This document shows, one piece after another, positions 48,537-55,926 of a DNA stretch of 64,000 bases. The first letter of the stretch is position 1. Every line of letters begins with the position of its first letter. This DNA comes from Psychrobacter sp. NG254 (lineage in GTDB: Bacteria > Pseudomonadota > Gammaproteobacteria > Pseudomonadales > Moraxellaceae), in NCBI RefSeq assembly GCF_015277735.1, contig NZ_JADHDA010000001.1, forward strand, positions 1 through 64,000, in the 5' to 3' direction. The position numbers and the translations under genes were made by a program. The notes below the pieces were generated by a model. It saw only the letters and a program-made list of their open reading frames with translations. It did not search any database and was not told the origin of the DNA.

Positions 48537-49151
48537 CTATAAATAAGGATTTGGTAGGTTTAGGCCTGCCAAAACCTCAATTTCAAACTGCTCCATCTCA
48601 TCTTGTTCAGCTTGTCCAAGCTCGTGATCAAATCCAAGTAAGTGCAGCACACCATGTGTTAATAGATGGCTAATGTGCTGTGCGACTGTTTTCTCTTGTT
48701 CTGCGGCTTCACGCACGATCACATCATGACAAATAATCAGCTCACCAAGCGCTAAGGTCGGCATCAGCCCGATGATAGCGGCTGGCAAGTCACTAGGATA
48801 AGACAGAATATTGGTCGCATAATCCTTGCCTCGTGCTTCCAAATTCAACTCACGACCTTCAGTCTCATCAGTGATATATATATCGAGTGATTTGGCTTTT
48901 TCTTGCCATAATTCAACATCAATATCTGCAAAATAAGGCAGTACTAAACCACTATTAATTTGCTCATCTATGTAATATAAAGTTGCCATCATCACAGGTA
49001 GTAGCGTGTCACGATGATAAAAAGTATCGAGTAGGGTGTCATCAATACTACTCGTTGCACTGATGTCTAATATCTCAAAGCTTTCATCATTACTAGTGAT
49101 ATCAGTTGCCTTATTTTGGTTAAAACTGTCATCGTCGTTATACTGGCTCAT
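48537..49151 (-). CDS. ybeY: Endoribonuclease YbeY
   Basis: A single-strand endoribonuclease for 16S rRNA 3' maturation and ribosome quality control. The zinc-binding H-x3-H-x5-H motif is clear as HGVLHLLGFDH, followed by a typical EQDEMEQFE helix. The upstream TNILSYPSD and GELIICHDVI blocks also match. It is 204 residues, longer than E. coli YbeY (155) through an acidic, low-complexity N-terminal stretch. It lies downstream of phoH but a terminator lies between them, so it may have its own promoter. Confidence 0.94.
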   Translation of the reverse strand: MSQYNDDDSFNQNKATDITSNDESFEILDISATSSIDDTLLDTFYHRDTLLPVMMATLYYIDEQINSGLVLPYFADIDVELWQEKAKSLDIYITDETEGRELNLEARGKDYATNILSYPSDLPAAIIGLMPTLALGELIICHDVIVREAAEQEKTVAQHISHLLTHGVLHLLGFDHELGQAEQDEMEQFEIEVLAGLNLPNPYL

Positions 49152-49257
49152 GTTGTTCTCTCCTTACTTTATTATCATGTCGTTTGTTTAATTTGCTAAA
49201 ACTGCTCAAGGCTAACTTACCAACTCTAATCTACTACGTTAACTATCAGTCTAGCAG

Positions 49258-49297
49258 CAAAAAACCGGACTACTAGTCAGTAATCCGGTTTTGCGTT
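49258..49297 (-). terminator. Terminator-like hairpin between phoH and ybeY
   Basis: The arms GCAAAAAACCGGA and TCCGGTTTTGC flank a partly palindromic loop (GACTACTAGTCAGTAATC). On the minus strand the right arm ends in TTTTTTGC, just after phoH. Confidence 0.7.
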
Positions 49298-49341
49298 TCT
49301 ATACTTGCCTTTCTAAGGTGGCAAATATCAAACCTGCCATT

Positions 49342-50445
49342 TTATAGCTTTGCAGCAGCATTAGCGATAGCTTGTCTACGCTCTTGCTCTTTGATGCGCT
49401 CAAACTTACGCTTTTCTTCTAATATGATTTGCTCTTCATCAAACACATCATAGGCTTCGACAATTTTTTGTACCAGTTGATGGCGTACCACATCTTTTGA
49501 GTCAAACTTGGTGATATGAATCTCTTCAATACCGCTTAAGATTTCCATTGCTTGTGCCAAGCCAGATTTGTGCCCACGCGGCAAATCAACTTGGGTCACG
49601 TCACCAGTAATAACGGCTCGCGAGCCAAAACCCAAACGGGTCAAAAACATTTTCATCTGCTCAGGCGTGGTGTTTTGCGCTTCATCCAAGATGACAAACG
49701 AGTTGTTTAATGTACGACCGCGCATATAGGCAAGAGGTGCGATTTCGATGACTTGTTTTTCAATCAGCTTGCCAACTTTTTCAACGCCGATCATCTCGTA
49801 TAGCGCATCGTATAAGGGACGCAAGTAGGGATCGATTTTTTGCGTCAAATCACCCGGTAAAAATCCCAGTTTTTCACCAGCTTCTACCGCCGGACGCACG
49901 AGTAAAATCCGCTCAATCTCGTTACGCTCGAGCATATCCACGGCGCAAGCAACGGCTAGATAGGTTTTACCCGTACCAGCAGGGCCAATACCGAATGAGA
50001 CGTCAGAGTTCAGTACATTTTGGACATAGGTCTGCTGATTGCCACCGCGAGGAATGATACGACCTTTACGCGTGCGCAAGCTAACGGGCGTAAATTCACT
50101 AGCAATATCGAAGTCTTCTTCTTTGGCAGTTTCCTCTGCCTGTTGCGCATCGGCGGCCATGTCTTCATCACGAGAGATACTCGATTGGATAATGAGATGC
50201 AGCTCTTCTGCACTGATGTCTTTTTTATTTTGAGCTTCATCCACCATCTTGTAAATAATACGTTCACCACGCTCAACACCAGTTACATCACCGCTCAGGC
50301 AAAAGTCACCTTGACGTTGCATGATTTTGATATCGAGGCGTTTTTGGATATATTTCATGTGATTATTGTATTCACCTAGCACAATTTTAAGCTGTGCTGG
50401 CGTCAATGATTCAAACTTTATACGGCGGCTCATGGAATCAGTCAA
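49342..50445 (-). CDS. PhoH family protein (YbeZ-like ATPase)
   Basis: A cytoplasmic P-loop ATPase of the PhoH/YbeZ type, functionally linked to YbeY in RNA metabolism. Walker A is GIGPAGTGKTYLAVA and Walker B is NSFVILDEAQNTTPEQM. The PRGHKSGLAQAMEIL and ITKFDSKDVVRHQLVQKIV blocks are typical. The N-terminal KH-like region precedes the ATPase core. The C-terminus is a charged helix. It is 367 residues, a normal length. Confidence 0.93.
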   Translation of the reverse strand: MTDSMSRRIKFESLTPAQLKIVLGEYNNHMKYIQKRLDIKIMQRQGDFCLSGDVTGVERGERIIYKMVDEAQNKKDISAEELHLIIQSSISRDEDMAADAQQAEETAKEEDFDIASEFTPVSLRTRKGRIIPRGGNQQTYVQNVLNSDVSFGIGPAGTGKTYLAVACAVDMLERNEIERILLVRPAVEAGEKLGFLPGDLTQKIDPYLRPLYDALYEMIGVEKVGKLIEKQVIEIAPLAYMRGRTLNNSFVILDEAQNTTPEQMKMFLTRLGFGSRAVITGDVTQVDLPRGHKSGLAQAMEILSGIEEIHITKFDSKDVVRHQLVQKIVEAYDVFDEEQIILEEKRKFERIKEQERRQAIANAAAKL

Positions 50446-50729
50446 GCGATTATCCTTTTATTGTGTGCCCAAAGTGATGTTGTTTTATTAAGCTTTGGAC
50501 TTAAGAGATAAAGTAGTAGGTCGTTATTGTCTTGGCTTTAAATGGTAGAGATGGAAATGACGGTAGCAATGCTGTTGGTTTTGTTGTTTGTTTTAAGAGT
50601 GATGATAAGTAATGGTCTTGCCTTTATTATGGTAGATAGTTTGTAAATTTCAAGCCATACATCATATACGTGACGCTGTTTTTGTATGGTGATTGCAACG
50701 ATCATGCTTTATGCAATGCTTTTCTAAGA
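50446..50729. other. Intergenic region upstream of phoH
   Basis: The promoter region of the phoH gene (-). It is AT-rich and non-coding; I see no clear motif. The second MITE-like element follows directly. Confidence 0.3.
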
Positions 50730-51000
50730 TTAGGGCGTGTTGAACATTCAACCATGGCACTGATAGAGACTATTTTTTAGACAGTTCGACGTTAAGAAGA
50801 GTAAGTTTAGTCATTCTAACCGTCTATTTTTAACCATGAAATGGCAAAAAATAGTCCTATCTCTTCGAGCTGATGCTAACACTGCCCCATACTGCGTTGT
50901 AAATCTAGTTAAGGCATGAGCATTACCGTCGTTTTACGCCTTGTCTGGAACCGTTTTAGCGATCAGCAGTGCCTATTTGTGAATGTTCAACACGCCCTAA
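50730..51000. mobile_element. MITE-like element 2, 271 bp with perfect 21-bp inverted ends
   Basis: TTAGGGCGTGTTGAACATTCA (50730-50750) is the exact reverse complement of 50980-51000. TA flanks GGGCGTG at both ends, as in element 1, with which it shares TAGGGCGTGT. An internal pair GACTATTTTTT and AAAAAATAGTC lies at about 50768-50855. There is no transposase frame. It is probably a non-autonomous element of the same broad family as element 1 but a different subfamily. Confidence 0.85.
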
Positions 51001-51267
51001 TAGCTTTTGCGTGTCAATCTGATATTAAATTGGTCTTCAGTAATACAAGATATCACGAATTTTTAGTACACGCTTTGTCTACTGTTAAGAGCACGGAGCG
51101 ATAGGTGATTTGTGGTAATCTATGAGTGATATCATAGCGCTTATAATTAAATTTAAAACACGAATAAAATGAGCAGGGCCATAAAGTTTAAGTGGTTGCT
51201 AGCGGCAATTAATAGGCCATTCATTCATTATAGAAATCACGCCCCATATAATAAAGTAGGAATAATA
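51001..51267. other. Intergenic region upstream of the first UbiH-family gene
   Basis: Non-coding sequence with AT-rich stretches. A frame open from 51169 runs into the hydroxylase gene but is judged to be leader. No clear promoter. Confidence 0.3.
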
Positions 51268-52617
51268 ATGACACAAACTGATGATGTAACTTTATCGAAT
51301 GCTAAAGGCAACGCTGAAAATGTGGTTGAAAACAATGTGGTTGAAAACATAGCTGATAATAGTAAGGCAATCACGGAGCAGCAAGTACTCATCGCCGGTG
51401 GCGGGCATGTCGGTTTATCCTTTGCACTGCTGCTAGCGAATCAGGGTATTGCGAGCACGTTAATAGAAAAGATGAGCTACCCAACCATCAGTCCAAACGA
51501 TGATAGCGGTCGTAGCCATTATTTGGACAGTCGCAACACCGCTCTGTCACGCCGCACCGTACAGATTTATCAAGAGATTGGCCTATGGGATGAGTTGCAA
51601 AGCCATGCCTGCCGTATCGACTCAGTACAAGTTAGCGAACAAGGCAGCTTTGGCCGTGCGCAGCTTAATAAAGCAGAAGAAAAAGTAGAGTCGTTTGGTC
51701 AAGTAATAGAAAATGCATGGCTCGGACGCAAGCTTTTATTAGCCGCGCAACAGGCGCCATTGATTACGTTGATTGATAATGCCAATGTCAGCGCAGTGAC
51801 ACAAAAAGCGGATGGTGTCACGCTGAGCTTTAGCTATTACGGTGAAGAGGGACATGAGCAGCAATTACAGGGTAGTGTTTTGGTCGCTTGTGATGGTCGT
51901 GATTCTACCGTACGTCAGCTATTAGATATCGGCACGACCACTTATGACTATCAGCAAACGGCTATCGTCGGTGTGGTAGAAACTGACAAAGCACATGAGC
52001 ATGTCGCGATTGAGCGTTTTAGCCCAGCAGGTCCACTTGCAGTACTACCACTGACAGACCCAAATGGTGACGGCAATGATGAATATCAGAATGGCTATAG
52101 ACGCTCGGTCGTGTGGGTGTGCCCGACGGGTGAAGAAAAATGCTATCTAGAAGATGACGCACATTTTTTACAGACGTTGCAGCAAGCCTTTGGTCAACGT
52201 GCTGGCACGTTTATCACGGCTGGTCGCCGCGGTGCTTATCCATTGACACGTGTGCTAGCAGACAAGCAAGTAGACGGTCGTTGCGTGGTCATGGGCAATG
52301 CGGCTCATACCTTGCATCCCGTAGCAGGGCAAGGATTCAATCTCTGTATGCGTGACGCCCATGTATTAGCGCAGATGATGAGTGCGCAAGTGCTCAAAGA
52401 TGCAGACATTGGTGATCCAACGCTACTCAAACGCTATGAAAAAGCGCGTCTAAGCGATCAAAAACGTGTCATTCGTTTCTGTGATGCTGTGGTACATGGC
52501 TTTACCCATCCTAATCCAATCATAAAGCTGGCTCGTAATGTGGCATTAGTCGCCTTTGATAAACTGCCAAACATTAAGCCACTGGTTGCGACTTATGCAA
52601 TGGGCTTAAAGTCATAG
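51268..52617 (+). CDS. ubiH: UbiH/VisC-family FAD-dependent hydroxylase (ubiquinone biosynthesis)
   Basis: A flavoprotein aromatic hydroxylase, most likely adding a ring hydroxyl in ubiquinone synthesis. The N-terminal FAD motif is LIAGGGHVGLSFALLLANQG, followed by the mid-chain DG motif (VACDGRDSTVRQLL). The C-terminal GNAAHTLHPVAGQGFNLCMRD is diagnostic of the UbiH/UbiF/VisC family. The ATG at 51268 has AGGA 6 bases upstream; the longer frame from 51169 lacks support. Which ring position it modifies cannot be read from the sequence, so ubiH is a best guess. A second paralogue follows 101 bases downstream. Confidence 0.85.
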   Translation: MTQTDDVTLSNAKGNAENVVENNVVENIADNSKAITEQQVLIAGGGHVGLSFALLLANQGIASTLIEKMSYPTISPNDDSGRSHYLDSRNTALSRRTVQIYQEIGLWDELQSHACRIDSVQVSEQGSFGRAQLNKAEEKVESFGQVIENAWLGRKLLLAAQQAPLITLIDNANVSAVTQKADGVTLSFSYYGEEGHEQQLQGSVLVACDGRDSTVRQLLDIGTTTYDYQQTAIVGVVETDKAHEHVAIERFSPAGPLAVLPLTDPNGDGNDEYQNGYRRSVVWVCPTGEEKCYLEDDAHFLQTLQQAFGQRAGTFITAGRRGAYPLTRVLADKQVDGRCVVMGNAAHTLHPVAGQGFNLCMRDAHVLAQMMSAQVLKDADIGDPTLLKRYEKARLSDQKRVIRFCDAVVHGFTHPNPIIKLARNVALVAFDKLPNIKPLVATYAMGLKS

Positions 52618-52718
52618 CGCTATAGTCAATCCTCTATAAAAAAGTGACAGCGTTAATCTTGCTCGAAATAAGATTGATAACAAGTATTCTAATATTGACC
52701 AGTATTGAGAGACATCTT

Positions 52719-53987
52719 ATGAAAAACAACCATACGCTGATTATTGGTAGCGGTATCGTTGGTGCAACGCTTGCGCTAAAACTGGCACAAGCAAAAATGC
52801 CTGTGACGTTGATTGATGCTCGTCCCGCACGAGATGAATTAGCTTGGCAAGGCGTGCTGAGTAAACGTGATGCTCGAGTCTATGCACTGAGTTTGGCCAG
52901 TATTAATCTGCTTAAAGACGTGGGTGCTTGGCAAAAGATTGCGAGCTCTGAGCGTAAGGCTGATTACTCGCAAATGCAAGTATGGCAACTGAATGGTAGG
53001 GGCGAGCTGTTATTTGGTGAGAGTAGTGATGATCAGTCTAATTCTGTCATGCCGCAAATGCTTGGTAGCATGGTTGAGCCAACCGTCATTGAACATGCAT
53101 TATGGCAGCGCTTGTGTGAGGATGATGTCAGTGATTATCTGACCATTATCACGGGGCAAAAAGTCACAAACATGGATTGGCTAGGTGCGCAGCAAGGCTA
53201 CCGTGTGACTTTAGACAATCATACCACTATTGATGCAGCACTACTGGTCGGTGCTGATGGTCGAGGCTCATTTGTACGTCAGCAAGCAGCGATTGGACTA
53301 GACACGCTCGATTATAATCAAACCGCGATTTGCTGTGCGATTCATACCGAAAAACCACATCAGGCGACGGCGCGTCAGGCAATGCTACCCACGGGTACGC
53401 TGGCGTTGTTGCCGTTAGCAGATATCACTGATGACGATAAAGCCAATCCACAGCATTGGCAATCGATTGTATGGACGTTACCGCGCAATCAAGCATTGGC
53501 ATTGATAGAGGAAGATGGACGCGTTATCGCTGATAAACTGGCTGCTGCCTGTCATTATGAGTTGGGCGCTATCAGTCAAATTGAGTCCATTGCTAGTTTT
53601 CCGCTAACCGCGCAACAGGCGAAAAACTACGTCGCTGATAACTTGGTATTAATCGGTGATGCAGCACATGGTGTGCATCCGCTGGCAGGTCAAGGGTTGA
53701 ATCTGGGTATGCTCGATGTACAAGTATTGAGCGAGCAACTAGCACATGACTTTGCTCGCAGTGGTGGGACGATTTGGGGTAGTAATCAAACGTTGCGTAG
53801 TTACGAGCGTCTGCGTCGTCCGCATAATAGCCTGATGATGCACAGCTTTTCTGCCCTTAACTGGCTATTCGCAGGGTCGCTTGCACAGTTGCGTCCCGTA
53901 CAGCAGATACGTAATGAAGGCATGTATCGTGTTGGCAAAATGAAGCCGCTCATGAGATTGTTTGCGAAGCAGGCGAGTGGGGTTTAG
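52719..53987 (+). CDS. Second UbiH/UbiF/VisC-family FAD-dependent hydroxylase
   Basis: A paralogue of the preceding gene. The FAD motif is LIIGSGIVGATLALKLAQAK, the DG motif VGADGRGSFVRQQA, and the C-terminal FAD/pyrophosphate block GDAAHGVHPLAGQGLNLGML. The frame is open from 52644, but the ATG at 52719 with GAGAGA upstream starts the normal protein (422 aa). UbiF, UbiI or VisC are all possible names; the tandem arrangement implies successive ring hydroxylations in ubiquinone synthesis. It is separated by 26 bases from the OmpA-like lipoprotein gene. Confidence 0.86.
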   Translation: MKNNHTLIIGSGIVGATLALKLAQAKMPVTLIDARPARDELAWQGVLSKRDARVYALSLASINLLKDVGAWQKIASSERKADYSQMQVWQLNGRGELLFGESSDDQSNSVMPQMLGSMVEPTVIEHALWQRLCEDDVSDYLTIITGQKVTNMDWLGAQQGYRVTLDNHTTIDAALLVGADGRGSFVRQQAAIGLDTLDYNQTAICCAIHTEKPHQATARQAMLPTGTLALLPLADITDDDKANPQHWQSIVWTLPRNQALALIEEDGRVIADKLAAACHYELGAISQIESIASFPLTAQQAKNYVADNLVLIGDAAHGVHPLAGQGLNLGMLDVQVLSEQLAHDFARSGGTIWGSNQTLRSYERLRRPHNSLMMHSFSALNWLFAGSLAQLRPVQQIRNEGMYRVGKMKPLMRLFAKQASGV

Positions 53988-54013
53988 GGTTTTGACTTAA
54001 GGATGAGTAGACC

Positions 54014-54733
54014 ATGAGTATTAAATTATCGATAATGATGACGAGTATGCTAGGCGTATTGGCACTGACAGGTTGTCAGACACCATTAAAAAGCATGGCG
54101 TTCAATCAAAGTGTTGGAGAGCCGCCTATTACGTTAGTACCAGATATTCCGGATTCAGATGGTGATGGTGTACTTGATGCTATAGATGAATGTCCTGAAA
54201 CGTTAAAACATACGGTAGTCGATGTGAAAGGGTGTACAGTAGTAATCGAGGGAGGTGATGCACTTGAAATGGAATTTAATGGGTTCTTTCCACTTATGAG
54301 CAGCCAGTTAGCTGATAGTTACGATGTTGAGTTTAAAAAAATTGAAGAAAAACTCAGTGAGTATCCAGAAGCAACAGTGTTTATTTTTGGTCATGTTGCA
54401 TCAAGTGAAATGAATGAGGATGTTTTAGCAACCTTCGGATTTGAGTCCTTACCTCGTAATCGAGCGCTTATCGTCAAAAATATGTTGGTATTAGACCATG
54501 GGATTGCTGCCGAGCGTATTCATACTTATGACTGCTCAAATAAAATTTTAGCTATAGATACAGAGTCTATAGACCGTAACTTTAAAGCACTTAATCTCAA
54601 AAATATTCAATCGAAGCAAAGCCGTGTAACCTTAAGGGGCAGCTCTGAAGTTAGTAACTTAAATGACCTCAAATATATATCCTATTCACGAATGTATGGT
54701 GAGTACGCAAAGCGCTGTAAGTTGTTTGAATAG
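54014..54733 (+). CDS. OmpA-like lipoprotein with a thrombospondin type 3-like calcium motif
   Basis: A signal peptide ends in the lipobox LALTGCQTP, so the mature protein is lipid-anchored, probably at the outer membrane. Residues about 48-70 form an Asp-rich TSP3-like repeat (DSDGDGVLDAIDECPET) found in OmpA-family linkers. The C-terminal part resembles an OmpA peptidoglycan-binding domain (YPEATVFIFGHVASSE, then RNRALIVKNMLVLDHGIAAE) but is divergent. AAGGATGAG precedes the ATG. Composition is more AT-rich than the ubi genes. The role is unknown, perhaps envelope anchoring. Confidence 0.78.
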   Translation: MSIKLSIMMTSMLGVLALTGCQTPLKSMAFNQSVGEPPITLVPDIPDSDGDGVLDAIDECPETLKHTVVDVKGCTVVIEGGDALEMEFNGFFPLMSSQLADSYDVEFKKIEEKLSEYPEATVFIFGHVASSEMNEDVLATFGFESLPRNRALIVKNMLVLDHGIAAERIHTYDCSNKILAIDTESIDRNFKALNLKNIQSKQSRVTLRGSSEVSNLNDLKYISYSRMYGEYAKRCKLFE

Positions 54734-54767
54734 CAGTGCAGATAATAATTAATTATCGAAATTTACA

Positions 54768-55679
54768 TTAACCCAACGCCGAAAAGAACACCATCAGCAC
54801 GGGTGAGACGATATTAATCAAAAAGCCAAAGCTAATCGCCAATGGTACGACCTTTAGGCCACCTGACTGTTGAATAACCGGCAACGTAAAGTCTAAGCTG
54901 GTCGCACCGCCAAGTCCTACCGCTGCAGAAGGAGATTTGCGCATAAAAACGGGTATAAACAATAGCGCAAAGAACTCACGTACCAAGTCATTAAACAGCG
55001 CCACACTGCCCCAAACCGCGCCATAAGCGTCTGTCATCACAATCGCTGATAGCGAGTACCAACCAAACCCTGATGACAGCGCCAAGCCTTTGGTCCATGA
55101 GACATCGGTAAATAGCAACGCAAAAATGAGCCCACCCACCAATACCGCCAGCGTAAAAATAACACTCATTTGTACGCCGCGTTTATTCAGCATTACTTCT
55201 TTGAGCGTAATGCCCGAACCCTTTAGCCCAATACCGACCAGCAATATGAGTATCATCAGCAGAGCAGTCATGGTGTTCTCTGGTGGCATATAATTGGCAG
55301 GTAAGAAGTAGCCAATCACCATTCCAATTACCACACAAACGACCTGCGCAAGACTGCCACGAATACTGACACGATGCTCTTTGGATTTGACGCTTGGTTT
55401 TTTGGCATGCCAAGGGTGCAGATGATCGAACGCCATGAGTGCAAATAAGCCCGTACCAATTGTTAAGATCGATAAGACAGTGACATACAGAGCAATTTCG
55501 CCCAACTGGTTACCCAGCCCTTCTACTTGTGATAGCTCAATCCCAATTAGTGCCAAGATAATGTAGACCAAATACGATAGGCCTTTATCCGCAAGCTTGG
55601 TCATAGTCGGATTAGAAGGAATGGCAAAGCCAATAAACATTGGCATTAGGACTAGAACAAGGGTAATCAAGCTTTGCAT
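54768..55679 (-). CDS. LysO (YbjE)-family lysine exporter-like membrane protein
   Basis: An inner-membrane protein with about eight helices, matching the LysO/DUF340 family that exports lysine or its analogues. Family features include the start SLITLVLVLMPMFIGFAIP, the helix YLVYIILALIGIELSQ, and the segment SGFGWYSLSAIVMTDAYG with Asp in the membrane. The C-terminal GLGGATSLDFTLPVIQQSGG is also typical. The frame is open to an ATG at 55712, but the ATG at 55679 matches the family start. The substrate is inferred from the family only. Confidence 0.86.
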   Translation of the reverse strand: MQSLITLVLVLMPMFIGFAIPSNPTMTKLADKGLSYLVYIILALIGIELSQVEGLGNQLGEIALYVTVLSILTIGTGLFALMAFDHLHPWHAKKPSVKSKEHRVSIRGSLAQVVCVVIGMVIGYFLPANYMPPENTMTALLMILILLVGIGLKGSGITLKEVMLNKRGVQMSVIFTLAVLVGGLIFALLFTDVSWTKGLALSSGFGWYSLSAIVMTDAYGAVWGSVALFNDLVREFFALLFIPVFMRKSPSAAVGLGGATSLDFTLPVIQQSGGLKVVPLAISFGFLINIVSPVLMVFFSALG

Positions 55680-55926
55680 GGTGAAGGACTCGCAGCGTTT
55701 TAAACAAGGCATTTTTAAGAAGCTGAAGATTGTAGCATATTACTGCACAAATGCTGGTGTGCGGGTTCAAAATGTGGATGACCATGCCAACTTATGACTG
55801 AAAAATCACCTAAGACCGAGACTGATTTACAAAAGGATTGCCGCTTATTGAGAGTCGGTAGGCATAAATATTTACCTTATAGCGGTTTATTGATACATTA
55901 AGGTATTCGGGCAGTTGGGCAATACT

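Noticed and set aside
51169..51267. N-terminal extension of the first UbiH-family protein
   Set aside because: The added 33 residues have no homology to the family and no ribosome-binding site, while the ATG at 51268 has AGGA.
54741..54757. GATAATAATTAATTATC as a terminator between the OmpA-like and LysO-like genes
   Set aside because: The stem is only AT pairs and has no clear U-run, so it would be too weak.
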